DNA of 64,000 nucleotides from CAYXGZ01 sp964464755 (lineage in GTDB: Bacteria > Planctomycetota > MHYJ01 > JACPRB01). The position numbers and the translations under genes are program-made. The notes beneath the pieces are model-generated. The model was not told the DNA's origin. It searched no databases and worked only from the letters and a program-made list of their open reading frames with translations. Shown piece by piece: positions 10,985 to 19,968 of this stretch. Within the stretch, counting starts at the first letter, position 1. Each line of letters starts with the position of its first letter. The DNA lies in contig CAYXGZ010000012.1 of NCBI GenBank assembly GCA_964464755.1, forward strand, positions 1 to 64,000, given 5' to 3'.

Positions 10985-12652
10985 GTGCCCAAGATCATCG
11001 TCAAGTCGGGCGGCAACTCCCGCGAGATCGGGATCTCGAAGGAGTCCTTCAGCATCGGCCGCACCCCGGACAACGACCTCGAGGTCAAGGACGCCCTGAT
11101 CAGCCGGCGGCACAGCTCCATCCAGAAGAAGGGCGACCGCTTCGTCATCTACGACCACGGGTCCTCCAACGGGACCTACGTCAACCGCGAGAAGATCGAG
11201 ATGAAGGTCCTCGACCACGGGGACGTCATCCGCGTCGGCGACACCGAGATCACCTACGTCGACGACAAGGCCCCGGCGAAGCACGGCACCGGCGCCATGC
11301 CCCAGGTCCGCGCGGGCCGCCAGACCGGCGTCGCCGACGTCGTGCCGCGCCCCGGCCCCGGCGCCGACATGGCCGCCGGCAGCCGCTACATCGTCCAGCA
11401 CGTCGACGACATCGCCGAGAGCTACGCCTTCGACATCAGCGACGCCCTCTCCAAGGGCCTCAGCCTCCGCGAGGTCCGCAAGGAGGTCCAGGGCGAGAAG
11501 GCCGCCAAAGAGAGCAAGATGTTCTTCATCCTGTTCCAGGCGGGCAAGCTGCTCTCCAGCGCCCCGACCCTGGACCGGATGCTCGAAGTCTCCATGAAGC
11601 TCATCTTCGAGGTCATCAGCGCCGACCGCGGGATCATCCTCCTCTTCGGCCCCGAGCGCACCCTCGAGCCCCGCATCGCCTACCAGAAGAGCAAGGGCCT
11701 CATCCCCGGCGAGTCGCTGCAGATCTCCACGACGATCACGAACCAGGTCGTCAACGAGAAGGTCTCCGTCATCACGAGCGACGCCCTCCAGGACCCGCGC
11801 TTCATGCAGGGCCAGTCGATCGTCCAGTACAACATCCGCTCCGCCCTCTGCGTCCCCCTCTGGGAGGAGCAGCGCGTCTACGGCGCCATCTACCTCGACA
11901 ACCTCGCGAAGACCTACGCGTTCACCCGGGACGACCTCGACCTGCTGACCGCCATCGCGAACCTCATCGCGATCCGCATCAAGCAGGAGGAGCTCCACGA
12001 GAAGCTCCGCAAGGAGGAGATGCTCCGGAACAACCTCGCGAAGTACCACTCGCCGGACGTCGTCGAGATGCTCGTCAGCCGCGGCGGCGACGTCGGCCTC
12101 GGCACCACGATGCGCGAGGTCACCGTCCTCTTCATCGACGTCGTCGGCTCCACGAAGCTCGCCGAGGCGATCGGCGCGGAGAACGTCAGCTCGGTCCTGA
12201 ACGAGTTCTTCGAGATGGCCACGAGCGCGATCTTCGAGCACAAGGGCAGCGTCAATAAGTTCATCGGCGACTCGGTCATGGCGATCTGGAACGCGCCGCT
12301 CGACCAGCCGGACCACGCCCTCAACGCCGTGAAGTCCGGCGTCAAGCTCCTCAAGGAGCTCGACCGCCACAACAAGGCGCACCCGGACCGGAAGTTCGAG
12401 ATCCGCATCGGCATCAACACGGGCCACGCCGTCGCCGGCAACGTCGGCACCGCGCAGCGCATGGAGTACACGGTGCTCGGCGACACGGTGAACGTGGCCG
12501 CGCGCCTCGGGAAGTTCCCCCAGACCAACCGCGTCATCCTCGGCGAGGAGACCTGGAACAAGGTGAAGACCTTCTTCCAGGCGAAGGACCTCGGCGAGAC
12601 CGCCCTCAAGGGGCGCGAGAAGCCGATGCACGCCTACGAGGTGTCGACCTAG
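10985..12652 (+). CDS. FHA-GAF class III adenylate/guanylate cyclase
   Basis: Cytoplasmic signalling enzyme, 555 residues, probably making cAMP. Domains: FHA at ~1-95 (GRTPDNDLEV, SRRH, GSSNGTYVN), which binds phosphothreonine; GAF at ~185-340; cyclase catalytic domain at ~370-550. The metal-binding Asp residues are visible in FIDVVGST and KFIGDSVMAIW, and the transition-state Asn/Arg in NVAARL. A Lys in NKFIGD and a Thr in YTVLGDTVN fit the bacterial adenylate-specific pair, but substrate is inference. No membrane segment is present. Start is GTG. Its stop overlaps the stop of the opposite gene. Confidence 0.92.
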   Translation: MPKIIVKSGGNSREIGISKESFSIGRTPDNDLEVKDALISRRHSSIQKKGDRFVIYDHGSSNGTYVNREKIEMKVLDHGDVIRVGDTEITYVDDKAPAKHGTGAMPQVRAGRQTGVADVVPRPGPGADMAAGSRYIVQHVDDIAESYAFDISDALSKGLSLREVRKEVQGEKAAKESKMFFILFQAGKLLSSAPTLDRMLEVSMKLIFEVISADRGIILLFGPERTLEPRIAYQKSKGLIPGESLQISTTITNQVVNEKVSVITSDALQDPRFMQGQSIVQYNIRSALCVPLWEEQRVYGAIYLDNLAKTYAFTRDDLDLLTAIANLIAIRIKQEELHEKLRKEEMLRNNLAKYHSPDVVEMLVSRGGDVGLGTTMREVTVLFIDVVGSTKLAEAIGAENVSSVLNEFFEMATSAIFEHKGSVNKFIGDSVMAIWNAPLDQPDHALNAVKSGVKLLKELDRHNKAHPDRKFEIRIGINTGHAVAGNVGTAQRMEYTVLGDTVNVAARLGKFPQTNRVILGEETWNKVKTFFQAKDLGETALKGREKPMHAYEVST

Positions 12653-13542
12653 AGGCGTCGGAAGACCGGGAGCAGCAGCAGCGCCGGCAGCAGCAGGCCC
12701 GCGATCCAGAGCGACTCCCGCGTCCGGCCCGTCACCGCGACCTGGGCCGCGTCGAGCAGGATGATCCCGAGCACGCCCCAGCGCACCACCTGCATCAGGC
12801 GTTCCCGCGAGGGGAGCGCGACGGCCCGCACCGCCCAGGGGAGGATCCAGAGCGTGGGAAGGACGGCGGCCCAGCGGGGTCCGGCGCCGGCGGGCACGGC
12901 GATGGCCAGTGGAGCGGCCGCCATTCCCGCGGCCGCCAGCCCGACGCGGCGGGTGGGGGAGTCCTTGGAGTCCTCCCAGGTCGACAAGAGCGTCAGGAGC
13001 GTCACGTAGAGCGCCAGGACGCCCATCCCGGCCCAGGGGAAGGCCCCGAAGCCGGGAAGGGCGGGCGACCCGGGCGCCAGGTGCGCCGCGGCGAAGGCCC
13101 CGAGCCCGAGGTTCATCCCGCGGATCAGCCCCATCGCCAGGGCGCCGCCCCAGCGGACGTGCTTGAACAGGAAGTTGTAGCCCAGGATCAGGATCGCCAT
13201 GCCCAGCGCCCAGCCCCCGGCCAGGAGGCCGAAGACGCAGGACCCGCTCAGGGCGACGAAGAGCAGGGCCTTCCCGAAGCGCTGCGCCCGGTCCGACGTC
13301 ACGCGCTTCGACGGGATCGGCCGTTCCGGGTGCAGGACCCGGTCCCGCAGCTGGTCCGCGACGTCGTTGTAGACCATCCCCGAGGCGTAGAAGCAGGCCG
13401 AGACCCCCGCGGCCAGGCCGAGGGCCGTGGGCCGGAGCTCGGCGCCCGCGGGGAGCGCCAGGAGGTAGCCCGCCGCGCTGTCCGCGACGGCGGTGAAGAC
13501 GAGGGGGAAGCGGGTGAGCTTGAGGTAGTCGCCGGCGGGCAT
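12649..13542 (-). CDS. UbiA-family prenyltransferase (EboC-like)
   Basis: Integral membrane prenyltransferase of 297 residues with about 8-9 hydrophobic segments. It carries both Asp-rich motifs: N59-D-x-x-D63-x-x-x-D67 (YNDVADQLRD) and a second one in STWEDSKD. The stretch HPERPIPSKRV after the first motif resembles EboC and related UbiA proteins that act on polyprenyl diphosphates. The acceptor substrate is unknown. Its start overlaps the stop of the Sm-like gene by 1 bp (TGATG), so the two are translationally coupled. Confidence 0.8.
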   Translation of the reverse strand: MPAGDYLKLTRFPLVFTAVADSAAGYLLALPAGAELRPTALGLAAGVSACFYASGMVYNDVADQLRDRVLHPERPIPSKRVTSDRAQRFGKALLFVALSGSCVFGLLAGGWALGMAILILGYNFLFKHVRWGGALAMGLIRGMNLGLGAFAAAHLAPGSPALPGFGAFPWAGMGVLALYVTLLTLLSTWEDSKDSPTRRVGLAAAGMAAAPLAIAVPAGAGPRWAAVLPTLWILPWAVRAVALPSRERLMQVVRWGVLGIILLDAAQVAVTGRTRESLWIAGLLLPALLLLPVFRRL

Positions 13543-13817
13543 CAGTACACGATGATGTCGTCGAGGAGGGAGAGGCTCACGACCTGCACCTTGCGGACGG
13601 ACACTTCCTTCCGGTTCGGCTTCACGCCGAAGCGCTTCGCGTCCATGACGTACTTCTCCTTCGTCGCCAGCCCCTCGGAGCGGTCGTGCGCGTCGACGTC
13701 CTTCAGCACGACGAAGTGCTCCTTCACCTCGGCGAGCGTGCCGACGTAGACGTAGCTCGTCGCGGTGTCCACCACGACGAGCCGTCCGATCCAGGGGATC
13801 CAGGCGTCCGAGTCCAT
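13542..13817 (-). CDS. Small Sm-fold-like protein, function unknown
   Basis: 91-residue protein not recognised as a named family. The pattern GRLVVVDTATSYVYVGTLAEV, then HFVVLKDV, resembles the Sm1 motif of Sm/LSm/Hfq proteins (G-x-x-V-x-V ... G-x-L-x-x-V). The C-terminal KVQVVSLSLLDDIIVY could be Sm2. It has no signal peptide or membrane segment. It lies 3 bp after rseP and overlaps the prenyltransferase start by 1 bp. The Sm reading is inference from spacing of conserved positions and could equally be another small beta-barrel. Confidence 0.6.
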   Translation of the reverse strand: MDSDAWIPWIGRLVVVDTATSYVYVGTLAEVKEHFVVLKDVDAHDRSEGLATKEKYVMDAKRFGVKPNRKEVSVRKVQVVSLSLLDDIIVY

Positions 13818-13820
13818 GGC

Positions 13821-15653
13821 CTACCGGAAGTGCCGCCCGAAGTCGTTCATGGTCACGTAGATGATCAGGCCGAGCAGGAAGACGACGCCGACGAGCTGGA
13901 AGCGCTCGACGAAGCCGGGGCTCAGCGGCCGGCCCTTCACCTTCTCGAAGAGCAGCAGCAGGATGTGGCCGCCGTCGAGCACCGGGATCGGCAGGAGGTT
14001 GAAGACCCCGAGGTTCACCGAGATCAGCATCAGCAGCCAGAGGAAGTTGCCGGGGCTCATGGCGGCCTTCTCGTGGGCCACGGAGATGATACCCACCGGG
14101 CCCGAGAGGTTGCTCGTGGACTCCTGGCCCTTCACGAGCTTGCCGAGGAGCTGGAAGGTCAGCACGAAGATGTCGCCGGGCTCCCGGATCCCCTCCTGCA
14201 CCGCCTCGCCGAAGGTCCAGGTCTGCCAGGCCATCGAGGGCGCGAGCGCGAGCTGGCCCTCGACCGACTGGAAGCCCGCCCCCGCGACGTCCGCGACGAC
14301 CTTGGCGCGGCCCTTCACCTCGATCCGCTCCTTCTTCCCGTCGCGGAGCACCTCGAGGACGGTGGGCTTGAAGCGGCCGGGCTCGTCGGAGCGGCCCATC
14401 GCGAGATCCCAGGTCGTCACGTCCCCGGTGACGGCCGTCCCCTTGCCGGAATCCAGGGACTCCAGCATGTCGCCCGTGCGCAGTCCGGCGGCGTGGAAGT
14501 ACGACCCCTCGGCGACGCGCGCGACCCGCTTGGTCTTCTTGGGCTCGACGCCGATCTGGCCCCGGCCGATCTCGTTGAAGCCGACCTTGACCGTCGCCTT
14601 CGCGGTGGCGCCCTGGCGGAGGTACTCGATCCCGACCGCCGTGCCGCCCGCCTTCTCGAGCGCGGCCTTCACGTCGGCGAAGCTCTTGCACTCCCGGTCG
14701 CCGATCCTGGTGATGACGTCCCCGGGCTGCAGGCCGGCCTGCTCGGCGGGGAAGCCCTTGGGCACGCGGGCCAGCTCGATCTCCACGAGGTCCCAGTCCT
14801 GCGGGATCTCGTGCAGGTTCAGCGCGGGCACCTGGAAGCGGAGCTCGCGGATCGGGGCGCCGTCGTCCCGGACGTTGCGGACCTTGACGACCGCCTCGCG
14901 CCCCGCGGCGCGGTCGAGCCCCTCGCGGATCTCGACGTAGTGCAGGACGCGCTGGCCGTCGATCTCGACCACCTCGTCCCCGGTCCGGAAGCCCGCCGTG
15001 GCCGCGAGGCTGCCTTCCTTCACCTTGCCGAGGCTCGTGAGCGGGGGCCGGAAGCCGTGCTTCTCCGAGCCGCCGGCCTGCACGGTGAGGGTCAGCTCCT
15101 TGCCGTCGCGCAGGACCTTCACCGGGACCTGCGAGCCGCGCGGCTGGCGGACGATCTCCTTCTTGTAGGAGTCCAGGCTCGCGACGCGGCGGCCCGCGAT
15201 CTCCGTGACGACGTCGCCGGGGCGCATGCCCGCCTCGGCCTCGAGGAGGGCCGGCGCGGCGACCGTCGCGGGCATCATGTACATGCCCAGCCCGAACGCG
15301 GCGACGGAGATCGGCACGGCGATCAGCAGGTTCATGATCGCGCCCGCCGAGAAGATCTGGAGGCGCTGCCACGCGGACTTGCTCGTGAGCTCGTGCTCGG
15401 CGCCGGTGCGCGGGTCGCCGAGGTTCTCGCCGGACATCTTCACGTAGCCGCCGAGCGGCACCAGCGAGAGGCGGTACTCGGTTTCGCCCCACTGGCGGCG
15501 CCAGAGGATGGGCCCCATGCCGAGCGAGAAGGCCTCGACCCGGACGCCGTTGCGCTTGGCCATCAGGAAGTGGCCGAACTCGTGGATGAAGATCAGCAGG
15601 CCGAGACCGGCGATGATCTCGAGCCAGATCAGCGCGGACCAGACGAAATCCAT
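13821..15653 (-). CDS. rseP: Site-2 zinc metalloprotease RseP with four PDZ domains
   Basis: M50 intramembrane protease, typically releasing ECF sigma factors by cutting anti-sigma proteins. 610 residues against ~450 in E. coli. HEFGH is at residues 24-28 in the first membrane helix, and the distal Asp motif is NLLPIPVLDGGH near the C-terminus. Between them four PDZ-like repeats can be counted, each with a GxxxGDxxxxI core: RPGDVVTEI, RTGDEVVEI, QPGDVITRI and RTGDMLESL. An AGGAG Shine-Dalgarno overlaps the dxr stop. The dxr-rseP order is common in bacteria. Two ECF sigma/anti-sigma pairs in the window are possible clients. Confidence 0.94.
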   Translation of the reverse strand: MDFVWSALIWLEIIAGLGLLIFIHEFGHFLMAKRNGVRVEAFSLGMGPILWRRQWGETEYRLSLVPLGGYVKMSGENLGDPRTGAEHELTSKSAWQRLQIFSAGAIMNLLIAVPISVAAFGLGMYMMPATVAAPALLEAEAGMRPGDVVTEIAGRRVASLDSYKKEIVRQPRGSQVPVKVLRDGKELTLTVQAGGSEKHGFRPPLTSLGKVKEGSLAATAGFRTGDEVVEIDGQRVLHYVEIREGLDRAAGREAVVKVRNVRDDGAPIRELRFQVPALNLHEIPQDWDLVEIELARVPKGFPAEQAGLQPGDVITRIGDRECKSFADVKAALEKAGGTAVGIEYLRQGATAKATVKVGFNEIGRGQIGVEPKKTKRVARVAEGSYFHAAGLRTGDMLESLDSGKGTAVTGDVTTWDLAMGRSDEPGRFKPTVLEVLRDGKKERIEVKGRAKVVADVAGAGFQSVEGQLALAPSMAWQTWTFGEAVQEGIREPGDIFVLTFQLLGKLVKGQESTSNLSGPVGIISVAHEKAAMSPGNFLWLLMLISVNLGVFNLLPIPVLDGGHILLLLFEKVKGRPLSPGFVERFQLVGVVFLLGLIIYVTMNDFGRHFR

Positions 15654-15661
15654 GTCGGCTC

Positions 15662-16816
15662 CTAGCCGGCCGCGACGGCGGCTCGGGCCTCGGCCCGGGC
15701 CCACGCGTCGGCGGCGCGGATCTGTTCCAGGGTGGGGGCGGCGATCGTCCGGTGGCGGTCCATCACGGCCGCCACGACCGCCGCGATGCGGGTGAACCCG
15801 AGCCGGCGCGCGAGGAAGGCCTCCACGGCCACCTCGTTGGCGCCGTTGAGCACGGCGCCCATCGTCCCGCCCTCGCGGGCGGCGCGGAAGCCCAGGGCCA
15901 CCGCGGGGAAGCGCGCGTGGTCCACGGGCTCGAAGGTCAGGGATTTCGTCGCGACGAGGTCGAGGCGGCGCGCGGGCCCCTCGAGCCGTTCCGGCCAGGT
16001 CAGCGCGACCTGGATCGGCACGCGCATGTCCGGCGCCCCGAGCTGGGCGATCACGGACCCGTCGCGGAACTCGACGAGCGAGTGGACGATCGACTGGGGG
16101 TGCACGACCACCTCGAGGCGGTCCGGGTCGAGGTCGAAGAGCCAGCGGGCCTCGATGACCTCGAGGGCCTTGTTCATCATCGTGGCCGAGTCGATCGTGA
16201 TCTTGGGGCCCATCGACCAGGTCGGGTGCTTCAGCGCCTGCTCGGGCCCGGCCTTCTCCATCTCCGCGAGCGTCGCGGTGCGGAAGGGCCCGCCGGAGGC
16301 GGTGATCGTGACCCGGCGGACCTCCTCGATCCGGCCCGACTGCAGGCACTGGGCGATGGCGCTGTGCTCGCTGTCCACGGGAACGATGCGCCCCTTCGAG
16401 CGACGGGCCGCCTCGAGCATCAGCGATCCGGCGGTCACGAGCGACTCCTTGTTGGCCAGCGCGAGGATCTTGCCGCCGGCGAGCGCGGCGAGCCCGGGCT
16501 CGAGCCCCGCGGCCCCTGTGATCGCGCTGAGCACGACGTCGGTGCCGGGGTCGGAGGCGACCTCCAGGACCCCGCCGGGCCCGGGGAGCACCCGCGTCGA
16601 GGATCCGTGGAGCTCGGCGCGGAGGCGGTCGAAGTCGCCGCCGTCCTGGAGGGCGGCCAGCGAGGGGTGGAACTCGCGGACCTGGTCCCGGAGCAGCTCC
16701 CAGCGGCGGCCGGCCGCGAGGCCCGAGACCTGCAGGCGCTTCGGGAGGTGCCGGGCGACGTCGAGCGCGCTGAGACCGATCGATCCGGTGGACCCGAGGA
16801 TGGCGACGCGCGTCAC
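15662..16816 (-). CDS. dxr: 1-deoxy-D-xylulose 5-phosphate reductoisomerase
   Basis: Second enzyme of the MEP isoprenoid pathway; NADPH-dependent, cytoplasmic. The 384-residue length is normal. N-terminal NADPH site GSTGSIG at residues 8-14; catalytic-site acidic motif (PVDSEHSAI) and SASGG-type loop (TASGGPFR) are present. Start is GTG with no Shine-Dalgarno; a TAAACT box ends 6 nt upstream, so the mRNA may be leaderless. The pathway's first enzyme, dxs, is also in this window. Confidence 0.96.
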   Translation of the reverse strand: MTRVAILGSTGSIGLSALDVARHLPKRLQVSGLAAGRRWELLRDQVREFHPSLAALQDGGDFDRLRAELHGSSTRVLPGPGGVLEVASDPGTDVVLSAITGAAGLEPGLAALAGGKILALANKESLVTAGSLMLEAARRSKGRIVPVDSEHSAIAQCLQSGRIEEVRRVTITASGGPFRTATLAEMEKAGPEQALKHPTWSMGPKITIDSATMMNKALEVIEARWLFDLDPDRLEVVVHPQSIVHSLVEFRDGSVIAQLGAPDMRVPIQVALTWPERLEGPARRLDLVATKSLTFEPVDHARFPAVALGFRAAREGGTMGAVLNGANEVAVEAFLARRLGFTRIAAVVAAVMDRHRTIAAPTLEQIRAADAWARAEARAAVAAG

Positions 16817-16822
16817 GGCACC

Positions 16823-16852
16823 AGTTTATCGGCCGCCCCGCGCGGGGGCCAG
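16823..16852 (-). promoter_or_regulatory. Putative leaderless promoter of dxr
   Basis: Minus strand: CTGGCC (16847-16852), 18-bp spacer, TAAACT (16823-16828), then 6 nt to the GTG start. A GATAAA reading of the -10, shifted by 2 nt, is also possible. Confidence 0.45.
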
Positions 16853-16858
16853 CAGCGG

Positions 16859-18169
16859 TTACGGGAGCCGGACGTCCTTGATCTCGAAGGGGATCGCCTT
16901 CTCCCAGGTCTTGTCGACGAACTTCAGCCTCATCGACTGGATGTCCTTCTTGCCGAGCGTCGGGAAGGTGGCCCGCAGCTTCCAGGTCTTCTCGACCTCG
17001 CCGCCCCCGCCCGGCCCGCCCATGATCACCATGCCCATCCGCTCGTTCGGCGGCGCGAGGCTCTCGGCCTTGTGCTCCGCGCCGTCCTTGTCCACGGCGA
17101 TCACGGTGGAGGCGTCGAGGCGCCGCTCCACCTCCTCGGCGATGTCCGCGCCCTCGCCCTTGGTGCGGATCACGAGGAAGTCGACCACGTTGCGAGAGGG
17201 CTGGACCTTGTCGATCCGGATCGTGAAGTCGCCTACGACCTGCTTGTCGCCGGGGACGATCTCGGAGAACGTCACCGGGACCGCGTCGAGCGGGAAGGAG
17301 AAGGTGGCGGTGCCTTGGACGGACTTCAGGGTCTTGGCGTCGGGCTGCAGGCCCTTCAGCCCGTAGCGCGGCTCCCGCGCCTCGTCGCCGCCCATGCCGG
17401 CGATCCGGATGACCATGCCGGCGGGCATCGCGGCGCCGCCGAACATCTGGGCGGCCAGGCTCTCGAGCTGGACCTCGCGGCCCTGGTCGTCGACGACCTT
17501 GGTGAACGCGAACCGCGTGCGCTTCATCGGCGACAGGGACGGATCCCAGGTCGCGCCGAAGAGCAGGGAGGCCGCGATCGTGGACTCCTTGAAGTTCGTC
17601 GTCCGGGTCACGTCGACGGAGTTGATCGCGACGCGGAAGGCGCCCGAGTAGGCGGCGGGCCGGTCCGCGTGCTTCTCGGCGAGCATCTTGACGGCGCCCT
17701 TCTCGTTGAAGTCCCAGGACAGCTTGGGCTGCGCCGCGCAGAGGCGGTCGAGGGCCTCCATGAGCGTGCAGGACGCCGCGACGAGCGAGCCGCGGGCCTC
17801 CTTGGGGACGGCCGAGGTCTCGATCGCCTTGCCGGACTGCGCCGTCAGCTCCGCGAGGATCTCCATGAGCGGCGCGTCCTCGAACTTCAGCGCCAGCGGC
17901 TTGGGCTCCTTGTAGATGCCGCGGACCTTCGCCTCGTGGGCGATGCGGCGGATCGCCTCGTCGCAGCGGCTGCGGACCTCGGGGCTCTCGGCCGCCAGGC
18001 CCTCCTTCAGCGCGGGGAGGGCGGCTTCGCCCGCCGCGACCAGGTCCTCCATCGCCTTCTCGCGCTCGTCGACGCCCGCGGCGTCGAGCTTCCGCACGAG
18101 GTCCTTGTAGGACTCCGCGTCCTGGAACGCGGGCAGGAGGAGCAGCAGGGCGAAGAGGAGACGCGGCAT
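16859..18169 (-). CDS. Secreted protein of unknown function with STN-like segment
   Basis: 436 residues with a short signal peptide (MPRLLFALLLLLPAF|QDAE). Residues ~20-90 are helical and look like a HEAT-type repeat (AMEDLVAAGEAALPALKEGL). Residues ~95-150 (LKFEDAPLMEILAELTAQSGKAI) resemble the small STN domain found at the start of secretins and TonB-type receptors. The rest is beta-rich with a Gly-rich loop (MGGPGGGG). A GGAGG Shine-Dalgarno precedes the ATG. It lies 34 bp after the M14 gene and 42 bp before dxr. No function can be assigned. Confidence 0.75.
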   Translation of the reverse strand: MPRLLFALLLLLPAFQDAESYKDLVRKLDAAGVDEREKAMEDLVAAGEAALPALKEGLAAESPEVRSRCDEAIRRIAHEAKVRGIYKEPKPLALKFEDAPLMEILAELTAQSGKAIETSAVPKEARGSLVAASCTLMEALDRLCAAQPKLSWDFNEKGAVKMLAEKHADRPAAYSGAFRVAINSVDVTRTTNFKESTIAASLLFGATWDPSLSPMKRTRFAFTKVVDDQGREVQLESLAAQMFGGAAMPAGMVIRIAGMGGDEAREPRYGLKGLQPDAKTLKSVQGTATFSFPLDAVPVTFSEIVPGDKQVVGDFTIRIDKVQPSRNVVDFLVIRTKGEGADIAEEVERRLDASTVIAVDKDGAEHKAESLAPPNERMGMVIMGGPGGGGEVEKTWKLRATFPTLGKKDIQSMRLKFVDKTWEKAIPFEIKDVRLP

Positions 18170-18203
18170 GGACCCTCCGGAAGTTCTATTCCGGTGCTAC
18201 GGC

Positions 18204-19808
18204 TCAACGCGACGCGCGTTGGGTCGGAAGCGCGGTCCGGCGGTTGATTCGCAGGACCGGGAACTCGTCGCCGGCCTTGAGCGGCCCCAGCAGGTTCCAG
18301 CGCGCCAGCCCGTCGTCCGCCTCGGGCTCGAGGAGGTACGCGGCGACCGCCGCCAGCGGCTGGGCCATCCGGACGATCCGCGTCCCGGCGGGCAGCGTCC
18401 GCTTCGACTCCTCGCCCCGGACCCAGAGCACCGTCTCCACGAGCGTGTGCGACCCGACGTCCGGGCTGCTGGTCGGCTTCGCGTCGAGGATCACGTAGCG
18501 CTCGACCTCGAGCTCGGTCTCCTGCGCGAGCGTCTCGACGACGACATTGTGGTCGAGCAGGCGGGGCACGGCGGCCTCTGGCACCACGTACGCGTACGGC
18601 CGGCGCACGGAGCGCGTCGGCACAAAGTTCCAGAGGAAGGGGGCGCGATAGGTCTTCAGCCGCCCGCCCTCGATGCGCCGCTTCTTCAGCGAGTCGGCGT
18701 CGTAGCCCACGATCGGCACGGGCTTCGGGAACGCGAGCGGGGGATAGGTCATCTCGACGGATCCGCCGGGGCCGGGGTGCGCCACGCCGTAGTCGACGCC
18801 GATCCGGTCCGAGGGCGAGGGGTCCTCGCCCCGGGCGACGGTCTCCTTCTGCACCCGGTCGCAGAGCTCGCGGAGCTTCCTCGCGTTGCGGCCCGCGTGC
18901 ATGAAGAGCTCGAGAAGCGTCGCGTGCATCACGCGGATGCGCTCGTCGAAGGGGATGTACGAGTAGCACTCGAGCAGGACGTCGAGGCGCCCCGTCAGGC
19001 CGCGATAGTGGCTGCCGTAGCGGGGCATCGGCGAGTACGTCGCCCAGCCCTTCGAGGGGTCGAGCTGGTCGACGTAGTTGCCGTAGAAGTAGGTCCGGTA
19101 GCCGGTGCGCGCCTTGAGCCGGCGGGTCACCTCCGGGAGCAGGACGTCGCGGACGTGGAGGATCGTGTCCTTCGGGCCGCTCTCGACGGTGTGCGACGTG
19201 TCGTAGGTCAGGTGGTAGCCGTGGATCGACCCGTTGGTCGTGTGGCAGTCGATCACGAGGTGGGGCCACCAGCGGCCGAAGAGCTTGGAGAGGTGGACCG
19301 ACTCCACCGCCTCCTGCTTCATGTAGTCGCGGTTGAGGTTGATGCCGCGGCCGGTGTAGCGCGTCCCCACGCCGCCCGGGGGGCCGACCTGGCCGTCGAG
19401 CGCCGCGAGATCCAGGACCCGGTTCTTCGCGTCGATCCGGTCGTTGCCGTCCGGGTTGTAGTTGGGCACGAGGACGAGGACGCAGTTCTTCAGCCACGGC
19501 GGCGGCTTCGCGGAGAGGTCCCGCGCCAGCATCAGGCAGGCTTCCTTGCCCTCGACCTCGCCGGCGTGGATGTTCGCGATGACGAGGACCTTCAGGAGCT
19601 TCTTCCGGTCGGCGGCCTCGGGCGTGAAGGCCTTCGAGGGCGAAACGATCACGGCGGGGAGGTCCTGGCCCAGGCCGCTCTTCCCGAAGGACTCGACGCG
19701 GAGGTTGGCCCGGTCCCCGAGCTTCGCGAGGAACGCGAGGACGTCGGCGTGCGTGGAGGTCTCGCGGTTGCTCGTGAGCTCGGCCCGGGTGCGGGGGGTG
19801 TCAGTCAT
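18204..19808 (-). CDS. M14-family zinc carboxypeptidase-like protein
   Basis: 534 residues with no signal peptide. The zinc-binding HxxE is at H81-E84 (IHAGEVEGKE), followed by the M14 elements NYNPDGND, NLNRDY and the third-ligand His in DCHTTNGS. This matches M14 metallopeptidases of the large bacterial subgroup rather than pancreatic-type enzymes. The C-terminal ~200 residues form an additional beta-rich region. A TAGCAT box 9 nt upstream of the ATG suggests a very short or absent leader. Substrate unknown. Confidence 0.85.
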   Translation of the reverse strand: MTDTPRTRAELTSNRETSTHADVLAFLAKLGDRANLRVESFGKSGLGQDLPAVIVSPSKAFTPEAADRKKLLKVLVIANIHAGEVEGKEACLMLARDLSAKPPPWLKNCVLVLVPNYNPDGNDRIDAKNRVLDLAALDGQVGPPGGVGTRYTGRGINLNRDYMKQEAVESVHLSKLFGRWWPHLVIDCHTTNGSIHGYHLTYDTSHTVESGPKDTILHVRDVLLPEVTRRLKARTGYRTYFYGNYVDQLDPSKGWATYSPMPRYGSHYRGLTGRLDVLLECYSYIPFDERIRVMHATLLELFMHAGRNARKLRELCDRVQKETVARGEDPSPSDRIGVDYGVAHPGPGGSVEMTYPPLAFPKPVPIVGYDADSLKKRRIEGGRLKTYRAPFLWNFVPTRSVRRPYAYVVPEAAVPRLLDHNVVVETLAQETELEVERYVILDAKPTSSPDVGSHTLVETVLWVRGEESKRTLPAGTRIVRMAQPLAAVAAYLLEPEADDGLARWNLLGPLKAGDEFPVLRINRRTALPTQRASR

Positions 19809-19817
19809 GGGACCGCG

Positions 19818-19847
19818 ATGCTACCAAAGGCCCCGCGGCCGGGTCAC
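19818..19847 (-). promoter_or_regulatory. Putative promoter of the M14 gene
   Basis: Minus strand: GTGACC (19842-19847), 18-bp spacer, TAGCAT (19818-19823), then 9 nt to the ATG. The -35 overlaps the stop codon of the preceding 40-residue ORF. Confidence 0.45.
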
Positions 19848-19966
19848 GGTTTCGGGGTGGTGGCCAGCCAGAACGCGGCGAAGAGGATCCCGCCGATCGC
19901 CAGCAGGGCGATCAGGAACTCGTTGAAGAGGATCCGCTTCCAGAGCGGGTCGTCGTCGGGTTCCAT
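19844..19966 (-). CDS. 40-residue single-span membrane peptide
   Basis: Short ORF immediately downstream of comEC (2 bp after its stop), reading MEPDDDPLWKRILFNEFLIA, then a hydrophobic helix to about residue 35 and a TTPKP tail. The N-terminus is acidic and the C-terminus is short, so it is probably a small inner-membrane protein. The even codon use and tight spacing support coding, but no family is recognised. It could be an accessory of ComEC or of the following peptidase. Confidence 0.55.
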   Translation of the reverse strand: MEPDDDPLWKRILFNEFLIALLAIGGILFAAFWLATTPKP

Positions 19967-19968
19967 GC

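Noticed and set aside
13686..15665. Long + strand open frame across rseP
   Set aside because: Composition is Arg/Leu/Asp/Val-rich without domain signals; it mirrors the rseP codons on the other strand.
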